Of a stretch of 64,000 nucleotides of DNA, positions 33,221 through 41,727 are shown piece after piece. Positions within the stretch are counted from its first letter, which is position 1, and each line of letters begins with the position of its first letter. The stretch comes from Arcobacter aquimarinus. Lineage in GTDB: Bacteria; Campylobacterota; Campylobacteria; Campylobacterales; Arcobacteraceae. The position numbers were made by a program, and so were the translations under genes. The stretch lies in NCBI RefSeq assembly GCF_013177635.1, contig NZ_CP030944.1, forward strand, positions 1,860,001-1,924,000, in the 5' to 3' direction. Below the pieces are notes generated by a model. The model did not search any database and was not told the origin of the DNA. It was given only the letters and a program-made list of their open reading frames with translations.

Positions 33221-35128
33221 ATGATTTATAAAAATGAAAATCAACTTATAAATATTATTAAATTTACTCCCCCTGTTTTTATAATTACTATTTCTATAGT
33301 TATTACATTTTTTTTATATTTAGATAAACAAAATGAACTAGAAAAAGAGAAATTTTTTATTAAAAATGAATTTATAAAAAACAATAAAGAAACAGCTAAA
33401 CAAGAAGTAGAGAATCTGTATAATTTTATTTCCAATTATCAAGAAAAAACAGAAGAAAAACTCAAAGAAAATATTAAAAATAGAGTATATGAAGCACATA
33501 GCATAGCAACTAGAATTTACAATGAGAATAAAAACTTAAAATCAAAAGATGAAATAAAAAAGATGATAAAAGATGCTTTAGTTGATATTAGATTCAACAA
33601 TGGCAGTGGTTACTTTTTTATATATTCTTTTGATTATGAGTGTATTTTACTTCCAATTAATAGAAAATTAGAGGGCACAAGCTTTTATAATTTTAAAGAA
33701 GGGAAAGGAAAATATCTTACAAGAAATATTATTACACAATTAAAAAATGAAAAAGAAGGATTTTTATCTTGGTGGTTTAACAAACCTGATGATTTAGAAA
33801 ATCAATATAAAAAAATAGGTTTTAATATGCTTTTTGAACCATATAATTGGTTTATTGGAACAGGTGAATATTTTGTTGACTTTGAAGAAATTATAAAAAA
33901 AGAGGTTTTAGACTACATTTCTAAACTAAATAAAGATAAAAACAACTATTTTTTTATTATTGATTACAACAAAAATACACTTTTACATTTAATTCCTGAT
34001 TTAGTAAATAAACCTGCTATTGATGTAACAAATATTGAAAATCAGAAAATATTTGATGAAATGATTGAAATAGCAAAACAAGGAGAAGGATTTTTAACGT
34101 ACAATCATAAGCCAATAAATAGTGATTCTTTTTCAACAAAAACAAGTTATATAAAAGGAATAAATAATTGGCAATGGGCCATTGGAAAAGGTTTTTATCA
34201 AGATGATGTAAATACTATTATTAATAATAACACCTTAATTTTAAATGATAAATTCCATAAAAAGGTAATAAATCTAATCTCTATAGCTTTAATATTAACT
34301 TCTTTATTACTAATTATTTCAATTTATGTTTCTAAAATTTTAGAAAAAAAATTTATTAATTATAAAAAAGAGATAAACAAATACATAGAAGAAAATAGTA
34401 AACAACAACATATACTTTCTCAACAATCAAAAATGGCTGCAATGGGTGAAATGATTGGAAATATTGCTCATCAATGGAGACAACCCCTTTCAGTTATAAC
34501 AACTGTTGCAAGTGGTATGAAATTACAAAAAGAGTTTAATACTCTTGATGATAAAACATTTAATGAATCTATTGATAACATAACTAACTCTGCTCAATAT
34601 TTATCAAAAACTATTGATGATTTTAGAAACTTTTTTAGAACTGATAAAAATGAATCTATTTTTAGTATAAACGAATGTTTATATAAAGTAATAAAACTAA
34701 CAGATGCACAATTTAAAAATAATGAAATTATTTTTATAAAAAATTTAAAAGATTTCAATATTCTTGGTTTAGAAAATGAATTTATTCAAGCTTTAATAAA
34801 TATTTTAAACAACGCAAAAGATGCTCTTTTAGAAAAAGATGGTCTTAGAATTATTATTATTAGTACTTATGAAGAAAACCATAAAGCCTTTATAAAAATA
34901 GAAGATAATGCAGGTGGAATTGATGAAAAAATAATAGACAAGATTTTTGAGCCTTATTTTACAACAAAACATCAATCAAAAGGTACGGGAATTGGACTTT
35001 ATATGACTCAAAAAATCATAACTAAACATATGAATGGAACTATAGAAATTAAAAATAGTGAAATAACTTATCAAGAAATTACATATAAAGGAACAAAAGT
35101 TTCTATTGAACTTCCAATTAATTTATAA
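33221..35128 (+). CDS. Cache-domain sensor histidine kinase
   Basis: ATG 33221 is preferred since CAGGAA lies 5 bases upstream; an ATG at 33185 in the same frame has no RBS. The 635-residue protein has a membrane helix near residues 15-33, two Cache-type sensory segments outside (NGSGYFFIYSFDYECILLP and NNYFFIIDYNKNTLLHL, with YNWFIGTGEYF and NWQWAIGKGFY endings), a second helix near 345-365, a HisKA-like box with the phospho-His in GNIAHQWRQPLSV and an ATPase domain ending TGIGLYMTQKI. No response regulator is adjacent. It senses a small ligand in the periplasm. Confidence 0.9.
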   Translation: MIYKNENQLINIIKFTPPVFIITISIVITFFLYLDKQNELEKEKFFIKNEFIKNNKETAKQEVENLYNFISNYQEKTEEKLKENIKNRVYEAHSIATRIYNENKNLKSKDEIKKMIKDALVDIRFNNGSGYFFIYSFDYECILLPINRKLEGTSFYNFKEGKGKYLTRNIITQLKNEKEGFLSWWFNKPDDLENQYKKIGFNMLFEPYNWFIGTGEYFVDFEEIIKKEVLDYISKLNKDKNNYFFIIDYNKNTLLHLIPDLVNKPAIDVTNIENQKIFDEMIEIAKQGEGFLTYNHKPINSDSFSTKTSYIKGINNWQWAIGKGFYQDDVNTIINNNTLILNDKFHKKVINLISIALILTSLLLIISIYVSKILEKKFINYKKEINKYIEENSKQQHILSQQSKMAAMGEMIGNIAHQWRQPLSVITTVASGMKLQKEFNTLDDKTFNESIDNITNSAQYLSKTIDDFRNFFRTDKNESIFSINECLYKVIKLTDAQFKNNEIIFIKNLKDFNILGLENEFIQALINILNNAKDALLEKDGLRIIIISTYEENHKAFIKIEDNAGGIDEKIIDKIFEPYFTTKHQSKGTGIGLYMTQKIITKHMNGTIEIKNSEITYQEITYKGTKVSIELPINL

Positions 35129-35151
35129 AGTTATGCTTTTTGCATAACTTT
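35127..35151. terminator. Terminator between the sensor kinase gene and the peroxidase operon
   Basis: AAAGTTATGC (35127-35136) and GCATAACTTT (35142-35151) form a 10-bp stem with a T5 loop, followed by T-rich DNA. It separates two convergent transcription units. Confidence 0.75.
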
Positions 35152-35157
35152 AATATT

Positions 35158-36285
35158 TTATTTTTCTAGCAAATGCTCATATTTTTTATCTGTTAAAAGT
35201 TTCATAAAAGCTACAAGAGCCTCAACTTTTCTATCATTTAAAGCTTTTGTTCTTAACTCTTCAAGAGAGATATTCTCTTTTACTTCTGGTTCGTCCCAAA
35301 CTTTTTTTGTTTCTGGATTTATGGTTCTTTCTTTATTACTATACTTATCATAAAATTCAACTACAGTTTTTAAATCAGCAAATACACCATTATGCATATA
35401 TGGAGCTGTAACTGCCACATTTCTTAATGTAGGAACTTTATATTTTCCTTTTTGAGATTCATCTGTTACATTTGGATTTGCTAAAAGTCCCTCGTCAATT
35501 GTTTTAACACCATTTTTTTCTCTTAAACTATGATTTGCAGGAGTTCCAATATTGTGATATTCGTAATTTGTAAAAGTTTCACCTTTTTTATCTTCACCTT
35601 TTAAAACATGACATTTTGCACAAGAGTTATTATTATTTGAGAAAAATATCGATTTTCCCAAATCCTCAAGTGGAGTCAAATCATATTCACCCTTTAAATG
35701 TCTATCATATTTTGAATCAAAAGGAGAGAACTCATCACTTCTTTCAAAAGATGCAATTGCTTTTGTCATAGCCTCGTAAGCTACTTCTTCATTTTGAAAA
35801 ATATCTTTTCCGTATATTTTCTGAAAACTTTCAATATATAAACTATTTTCTTTTAATCTTTCTACTACTTCTTTTTTATCTTTCATCCCCATCTCTATTG
35901 GATTCAATGGAGGTCCACCAGCTTGTTCTTCTAATGTTGCTGCTCTTCCATCCCAAAACTGTCCTCCAATATACTTTTGTTTTTTCTCATCAAAATGAAA
36001 AGAAGGAGAAAATTTTGCATAAGATGCAGTTGGAGCTTGTCTATCTCCCAATGACTTCTCATCATCTCCTAGTGATGCCATTTTTGAAACACCATTTTCT
36101 CTTTCATCTACAAATCCTGTGTTTGGATTGTGACAAGTTGCACAACTTTGAGTTCTATTTTTAGATAAATTTTTATCAAAAAATAGAATCTGCCCTAACT
36201 CTTGCTCTTTTAAAATATCATTTGCATTTAAACTACTACTTAAAAATGCTAATAATATTGGTGTTAAAAGTTTTAAATTTCTCAA
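35158..36285 (-). CDS. Di-haem cytochrome c peroxidase (MauG/CcpA family)
   Basis: The 375-residue protein has a signal peptide (LTPILLAFLSSSLNA) and two haem c sites, CATCH near residue 50 and CAKCH near residue 225, plus APYMHNG with a candidate ligand Met. It is a periplasmic enzyme that reduces hydrogen peroxide with electrons from cytochrome c, or a MauG-like oxidant. TTG at 36285 is used as start (GGGAGAAA upstream), overlapping the hydroxylase gene by 50 bases. Last gene of the five-gene operon that starts at 40861. Confidence 0.9.
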   Translation of the reverse strand: MRNLKLLTPILLAFLSSSLNANDILKEQELGQILFFDKNLSKNRTQSCATCHNPNTGFVDERENGVSKMASLGDDEKSLGDRQAPTASYAKFSPSFHFDEKKQKYIGGQFWDGRAATLEEQAGGPPLNPIEMGMKDKKEVVERLKENSLYIESFQKIYGKDIFQNEEVAYEAMTKAIASFERSDEFSPFDSKYDRHLKGEYDLTPLEDLGKSIFFSNNNNSCAKCHVLKGEDKKGETFTNYEYHNIGTPANHSLREKNGVKTIDEGLLANPNVTDESQKGKYKVPTLRNVAVTAPYMHNGVFADLKTVVEFYDKYSNKERTINPETKKVWDEPEVKENISLEELRTKALNDRKVEALVAFMKLLTDKKYEHLLEK

Positions 36286-37192
36286 AATAATTTCTCCCTT
36301 TTTTTGCTAAATTAATAAATGGTCTTAATATCAAATCTTTTAATGAAACATAATCATTCATTTGCTCTTTTCTTAATCCAAATTTCAAAATTTTCACATC
36401 TTTTGATAAACAAAGTGTTCCAAATAATCTATCCCAAATAGAAATATATCCTCCATAATTCCTATTGAAATGTTTTTTATCATGATGAATCTGGTGCTGT
36501 TTTGGAGACATTAACCATTTTTCAATATATCTTCCATATGAAAAAGGCACATGAGAATGTCTAAGATTAGAACCAAACAATGAAAAAATAAATAAAAATA
36601 TATTTACTCCTAAAACCATATAAATATCTATTTTTGCACCAAAAAAATAGATAAAAACACCTGTTACAAAACCAATACTTAAAGAGTATCTCAAACCGAA
36701 TAAAAAATTTTCTACTGGATGAACTCTATAAAAAGTAATTGGTGTTAAAACTTTTGCACTGTGATGCACTTTATGAAACTCCCATAAAAATGGAATAGTA
36801 TGTAAAAATCTATGAAGCCAATATCGTGTAAAATCGCTTACTACAAAAATTGATATTGTATAAAGTAAAATAATTGTTCCATATGAAAAAAAACTATTTT
36901 CATAATAATCAAACTGCTCATACAAAAATCTATTTACATATAAAGCTATAGTTTTTGCACCAATAATATAAGGAATTAATAAAAATATATTTATAAAATA
37001 CGATAAAAAAAAGTAGTAATAATCCAATTTTGCACTTGGATGTAACCATAATTTTGATGATGTAATTACTCTACTATTTTTTTTACTTATATAAAAATAT
37101 ATAAATGCTAAAATTATTGAACTAAGTATATAAACCCAAAATAATCTCTTATTTGGGTTTATTAAATACTCAAATGCAAACAACTCATTCAA
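36236..37192 (-). CDS. Sterol desaturase / fatty acid hydroxylase family membrane protein
   Basis: The 318-residue protein has about five membrane helices and the His boxes of the family: HRFLH, HKVHH and HQIHH, which bind a di-iron centre. Such enzymes insert oxygen into lipid chains or sterol-like rings. The natural substrate is unknown. It is the fourth gene of an operon with imelysins and haem enzymes, 3 bases after the preceding gene; an iron enzyme in a putative iron-controlled operon is notable. Confidence 0.88.
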   Translation of the reverse strand: MNELFAFEYLINPNKRLFWVYILSSIILAFIYFYISKKNSRVITSSKLWLHPSAKLDYYYFFLSYFINIFLLIPYIIGAKTIALYVNRFLYEQFDYYENSFFSYGTIILLYTISIFVVSDFTRYWLHRFLHTIPFLWEFHKVHHSAKVLTPITFYRVHPVENFLFGLRYSLSIGFVTGVFIYFFGAKIDIYMVLGVNIFLFIFSLFGSNLRHSHVPFSYGRYIEKWLMSPKQHQIHHDKKHFNRNYGGYISIWDRLFGTLCLSKDVKILKFGLRKEQMNDYVSLKDLILRPFINLAKKGRNYFEKFKTFNTNIISIFK

Positions 37193-37195
37193 TTA

Positions 37196-38143
37196 TTAAT
37201 CTCCATCTGCATCAAGAATTTTCCCTGTTATACTTAACTGTTGTATTAACGAAACATAATAAGCATTATGTAATTCATTTGCTAAAGTAAATAATTTATT
37301 TGCTTTTGTAAAGTCATCTTTAGGAAGAGTTTTTAACTCATTTTGCATTTCATTTATCTTATCAATTACCACTAAAAGCTCAATTGCAGCTCCTTTATCC
37401 AAAGCATAAGAAGCAAAATCATAATATTTGTGTTTTTTAACTATCTCATTATGCGCTTCTAAAATAGCTTCTATAGCAGCAAAAGAATTTTGACTTAAAA
37501 AATACTCTGCTCTATCATTTTTTGCATCGTTTTTAAATTTTGCAGAATTTCCACTTGCATTTCCAATTCTCCACTCTTTTAATCTATAAGAACTAGCAAT
37601 CAAACCATTTATAACTAAAGCTGTTTCAAATTTTTCATCTTTATTTGGTTTTTCTAAATAGCCTTTATAAACACTATTAATATCTTCTAAATGCGAAATA
37701 ATAGAATCTAAAATAACTATACTTAACTCTTTTTCTCTTTTTGAAATTTCTTTATCATTAAATAAAACATACTCTAAAGCATTTATAGTTTTATAAGAAT
37801 TCTTAAAAAGTGCTGTTTTAACCTCATCGTTTGATTCAATTACTCTTTTCATTTGAGAACTTAAGTCCTCTTTTAAATTATTAAAAACATCTATATATCT
37901 TGGCGTATCTAAAAAATCTTCATCTAAATCACCAGCAAAATATAAAGCTTCTACTTTTTTCCAAGATTTCAAGAAATTTGTAAAATTCTCTTCATTCAAC
38001 TCTTTTTGTAAAACTTTTGCATTATCTATACTATTTTGAACATTGATAATAGATACATTTTTCAAAATATTTAAAAACAATCTATCTTCTGCAAACAAAA
38101 ATGTTGTACAAAATAAAACTAAAAACAAAATCTTTTTCATCAT
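37196..38143 (-). CDS. Imelysin family periplasmic protein
   Basis: The 315-residue protein has a signal peptide (KKILFLVLFCTTFLFA) and an all-helical body. The segment KTINALEYVLFND corresponds to the GxHxIE motif of imelysins, but the His is missing here (NALEYVLF). C-terminal part includes SYRLKEWRIGNASGN. Imelysins are linked to iron handling and one, ICMP, was studied as a protease-like protein. It overlaps or abuts both neighbours and probably partners the di-haem protein encoded upstream. Confidence 0.8.
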   Translation of the reverse strand: MMKKILFLVLFCTTFLFAEDRLFLNILKNVSIINVQNSIDNAKVLQKELNEENFTNFLKSWKKVEALYFAGDLDEDFLDTPRYIDVFNNLKEDLSSQMKRVIESNDEVKTALFKNSYKTINALEYVLFNDKEISKREKELSIVILDSIISHLEDINSVYKGYLEKPNKDEKFETALVINGLIASSYRLKEWRIGNASGNSAKFKNDAKNDRAEYFLSQNSFAAIEAILEAHNEIVKKHKYYDFASYALDKGAAIELLVVIDKINEMQNELKTLPKDDFTKANKLFTLANELHNAYYVSLIQQLSITGKILDADGD

Positions 38144-39546
38144 TATAATTCCTCTAAAAATTTAATTAATTTCTCTCTTTTCTCTTTTGGTAAATTCATA
38201 TAGTTTTCTTTACTACTTTTTGCTTCACCACCATGCCATAAAATAGCCTCTTGAAAACTTCTAGCTCTTCCATCATGTAAAAGTCTAGGTTTCTCTTTGT
38301 TTATTTTTTCGTGAAGTGCCAATCCCCATAAAGGTGCTGTTCTAAACTCACTTTGAGATGCCATAAATTCAACTCTTCCATCTGCTAAATCTTCTCCCAT
38401 ATCATGTAATAAGAAATCAGAAAAAGGTGCGATTTTAAAGCCTTTTTTTGTATCAAAACTTGGAATATGACACTTTGAACATGAGATTGCTTCAAATAAA
38501 GCTAAGCCCTCATTATACTCTTTTGTATCTTTTGGAATATAAGCTTTTATATTTTTTAAATAATATGTAATTGCATCAAGTCTTTCATCGGGTAAATCTA
38601 TGGCTTCTCTTGGTTTTACAGCTTCATTACACTCTTTTTGAGCTTGAGTACAATTTTCATTTGGGAAAAGAGAAGTTGTTAATCCCATATCATTTGATGC
38701 AGCACTTGCTACTTGTTCTTTTAAAAATACAACACTTGCTTTCCAAGTATATTTACCTAATTCTATCTGTTTAGTCAAAGTAGAATATACAAAATTTGCT
38801 CTTCCTGAAATTCCATCATTATTTGAATCAGATTCATCTACATTTGCTAAAATATCTTCATTTGATATTAAATCAATTAATCCCATACCATTTAACGTTG
38901 GTGCAATTCTATAAGAGATATTTACATCTTTATGCATAGGTCCATAATTTAAATTTGTTAGTTGATATTTTGGTTTTAATAGTATTTGTTTTTCACCATC
39001 GGGAAAAATAATCACTTTTTCTTCAAAATCAATTTTTATATTTCCCTCAAAATCAACATTTAAAGTACCATTTATTGCCAATTGATTTCCATAAACAGGT
39101 TCTGGTACAAAACCTTGATATTTAAGTAACTCTTGATGTTCTAAACTATCATTTGCTTTGATTGATAATCTAGCAACTAATGCTCTTGAAGTTATATTAT
39201 CTTTTGAGATTAAAGTACCCCTTCCATTTTTTGGATGACATGAAACACAACTATTTGCATTAAAAAGTGGTCCTAATCCATCCCTTGCTGTTGTTGCACT
39301 GGGAGCTTCAACCCAAGGAACTGTAAAAAAACTTCTTCCTAAAATAAACTTATCATACTCTTCATCATTTAAATTTGAAATAGGAGTTAAAAGTAATGAA
39401 CTATTTTTATTTGTTGATAAAATTTCATCACTATTACTAAAGGCAAAAAGCCCTGTAGCAAAAATTACTACAAGGCTTTTTATTAAAATTATTTTTTTCA
39501 AAAGTGAAAAATTATATTTTTGTTTCTTCTGCGTCTGTAACATCAT
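38143..39546 (-). CDS. Di-haem oxidoreductase (DHOR, 'thiol oxidoreductase'-type)
   Basis: The 467-residue exported protein has a membrane anchor or signal near residues 20-36 and two haem c sites: CVSCHPKNGRG near residue 100 and CSKCHIPSF near 355. The layout matches the DHOR/DUF1111 family that is typically encoded beside imelysin/IrpA genes. It is likely a periplasmic redox partner for iron uptake. It overlaps the irpA gene by 35 bases; two successive ATG codons are possible starts. Confidence 0.85.
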   Translation of the reverse strand: MMLQTQKKQKYNFSLLKKIILIKSLVVIFATGLFAFSNSDEILSTNKNSSLLLTPISNLNDEEYDKFILGRSFFTVPWVEAPSATTARDGLGPLFNANSCVSCHPKNGRGTLISKDNITSRALVARLSIKANDSLEHQELLKYQGFVPEPVYGNQLAINGTLNVDFEGNIKIDFEEKVIIFPDGEKQILLKPKYQLTNLNYGPMHKDVNISYRIAPTLNGMGLIDLISNEDILANVDESDSNNDGISGRANFVYSTLTKQIELGKYTWKASVVFLKEQVASAASNDMGLTTSLFPNENCTQAQKECNEAVKPREAIDLPDERLDAITYYLKNIKAYIPKDTKEYNEGLALFEAISCSKCHIPSFDTKKGFKIAPFSDFLLHDMGEDLADGRVEFMASQSEFRTAPLWGLALHEKINKEKPRLLHDGRARSFQEAILWHGGEAKSSKENYMNLPKEKREKLIKFLEEL

Positions 39547-40861
39547 CTGTACTTAAACTAATTCCATTTGCAGCTGCAACATTAACCATTTCATCACCTA
39601 GTTTTCTCATCTCATTTTTAAGTTTTACGATAACTTTTGATTGTTCATTGTCTGGTCTAATTTGATAATCAAAATGAGCTTTTGTTTTTGCAACTTCATC
39701 AATACTTTTAATTTTTGCTTCAATTGAAGCCATTAGTTTTTCAATTCTATCTTTTGTCTCTTTATCAACTGCATCAAATAAAGATTTTCCATATTTTTTA
39801 CCATTATAAGTAGCTGTTAAAATATTTTTAAAACCTAAATAGTTAGCTTCTATATCCCTGTGTGTATTATCAGAAAAACAAGAGTGTTCATCTTCTTCAC
39901 TTGGAGTTAAAACTGCAACTGCAATTCTTTCATTTGCAAGTTCTGATTTAATAAACACACCCATTCCAGCAATAATTTGTTTTAAAGCTTCTGTAGTTTC
40001 AATATTTTTTGAAGCATTATCACCTTTTAGAATTCCATTTAAAGCAGCTTGATATAAACCTTTTTCTCCATCAACTTTTTTCTCCCAAGCAGATGTTATT
40101 AAAGCTAAATCATTAACTAATTTATCAGTTGAAGCTTGTAAATAAGCTAATCTTCTTTTTGAATTTTTATCCGTAGTAAAATCAGAAAGTGGTCTTTGCC
40201 CTGCTGTCATTGCACCATTTGTTACAGCATCTGTCATAAAGTTTGAATAATCTTGATCTTGTCCCCATAATAAAAATTCAATTGCATGATAACCTGTTGA
40301 TACATTTGCTTCTCCACCATTTTCATTTAAATCTGTAAGTGCATCAACTGTAATTTTTGTAACATCAACTTCTTTTGATTCTTCTCCACCTGGATTAAAT
40401 TTCCCAACTGTATCAATAATATTTCCAGAAGTAGTTTTTCCTTCTGCATCAATTGTATAATCAATCATATTTTCATCAAGTGGCCAAGCATTTATTTGTC
40501 CCTCTAAAGCACCATAAGCTTCAGCAATCCAACCCTCTTCTGCATCAATTGGACCATTTGCAAGTCTAAAAATTTCTGTTTGACCATAAGATTCTCTTGA
40601 TTGTAACCAAGCATTTTTTGAAGCATCAAAATTAGCTTGAGTAGGATTTTTTGCAAAAGCATCTATAGCTTTTTTTAAATTTTTTGCATCTTTTAAAGTA
40701 TCACTATAATTTGCTAATGCTATATCACTATACGCTTGTAAAATAGATTTAGCTTGAGAAATTTCCATTTTTTTTACTTCATTATTTGTAGAAGCATTTG
40801 AACTTAATGCCACAGCTGTTACTAAAGATAAAGAAATCAACACTTTTTTTGTTAAATTCAT
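39512..40861 (-). CDS. irpA: IrpA-type imelysin (iron-regulated periplasmic protein)
   Basis: The 449-residue protein has a signal peptide (LISLSLVTAVALSSNA) and the imelysin motif GYHAIEFLLWGQDQD with the GxHxxE residues. RESYGQTEIFRLANGPID and AWPLDE are further conserved patches. IrpA-like proteins are induced by iron starvation; this gene heads the operon and lies 77 bases from a perfect palindromic Fur box. Function in iron binding or transport is from family knowledge. Confidence 0.88.
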   Translation of the reverse strand: MNLTKKVLISLSLVTAVALSSNASTNNEVKKMEISQAKSILQAYSDIALANYSDTLKDAKNLKKAIDAFAKNPTQANFDASKNAWLQSRESYGQTEIFRLANGPIDAEEGWIAEAYGALEGQINAWPLDENMIDYTIDAEGKTTSGNIIDTVGKFNPGGEESKEVDVTKITVDALTDLNENGGEANVSTGYHAIEFLLWGQDQDYSNFMTDAVTNGAMTAGQRPLSDFTTDKNSKRRLAYLQASTDKLVNDLALITSAWEKKVDGEKGLYQAALNGILKGDNASKNIETTEALKQIIAGMGVFIKSELANERIAVAVLTPSEEDEHSCFSDNTHRDIEANYLGFKNILTATYNGKKYGKSLFDAVDKETKDRIEKLMASIEAKIKSIDEVAKTKAHFDYQIRPDNEQSKVIVKLKNEMRKLGDEMVNVAAANGISLSTDDVTDAEETKI

Positions 40862-40937
40862 AATTATTCCTTCTTAATTTTAATATTAATTATCATTTAT
40901 GAATTAAATCAAATTTTTACTTGATTTTTTCTTAAAT

Positions 40938-40952
40938 TGATAATTATTATCA
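40938..40952. promoter_or_regulatory. Palindromic Fur box
   Basis: TGATAAT-T-ATTATCA is a perfect 15-base palindrome that fits the Fur box core. It lies between irpA (minus, starts 40861) and the rhodanese gene (plus, starts 41029), so it could control both. A partial second site (ATTAATTATCATT) is seen near 40887-40899. Confidence 0.8.
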
Positions 40953-41028
40953 TATTTTATTCTCCTATTAAGTATATTTTTAAGTTATTAAATCTATACT
41001 ACTTGCAAATAAACATAAAAGGAATTTT

Positions 41029-41727
41029 TTGAAATCTCTCTTATTACCATTTTTAAGTGCTTCTTTTCTTTTTGCTTCAAATATCTCTTTACAATATAAA
41101 GGTATAGAAGTTATTCATACTTATTTAAACAATCAACAAGAAAAGTTTACAATAGAACGAGAGATTGCAAAAGATTGTATAAATATTGGAATAAGCCCTG
41201 AATATTTTACTGAACAAAATATTAGAAATAATACTTCAAATAAATGTAAAAAAACTATTATTACAAGTACAGGGATTATTCAACCTTTATACATTAATGA
41301 TAAAATAAAAACTGTTTCAGAACTTGAAGTATTAAACTTTATTTTAAATAAATCTTCAAAAGAACCTCAAAACTATGCTTTAGTTGATTCAAGAAAATCT
41401 TCATGGTTTAATCAAGCAACAATTCCTAGTGCTATAAATATTCCTTATGAAGATTTAAGATATGATGAAGATTTTAAAGAAGAGTTTTTTAAAGCTTATG
41501 AAAACTTAAATGCAAAAATTATTGATTTCGAAAAAAATATCTATGATTTTTCAAATGCAAAAACTATAATCTCTTTTTGCAATGGTTCATGGTGCCCTAT
41601 TTCAACAAAAGCTATTGAATACTTAGTTAGTATTGGTTATCCAGCTGAAAAAATTATGTGGTACAGAGGTGGAATGGCTGAATGGACTGCTTTATCAATG
41701 ACAGTTACAAAAGAGCTAAAAAATTGA
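41029..41727 (+). CDS. Periplasmic rhodanese-domain protein
   Basis: TTG 41029 follows AAGGAA. The 232-residue protein has a signal peptide (LLLPFLSASFLFA) and a C-terminal rhodanese domain: ALVDSRKSSWF, IPSAINIPYED, FCNGSWCPIST with the likely catalytic Cys, and YPAEKIMWYRGGM. Two Cys residues near residues 46 and 70 might bind metal or form a disulfide. It moves sulfur or senses thiols. Divergent from the irpA operon with a Fur box between. Confidence 0.87.
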   Translation: MKSLLLPFLSASFLFASNISLQYKGIEVIHTYLNNQQEKFTIEREIAKDCINIGISPEYFTEQNIRNNTSNKCKKTIITSTGIIQPLYINDKIKTVSELEVLNFILNKSSKEPQNYALVDSRKSSWFNQATIPSAINIPYEDLRYDEDFKEEFFKAYENLNAKIIDFEKNIYDFSNAKTIISFCNGSWCPISTKAIEYLVSIGYPAEKIMWYRGGMAEWTALSMTVTKELKN

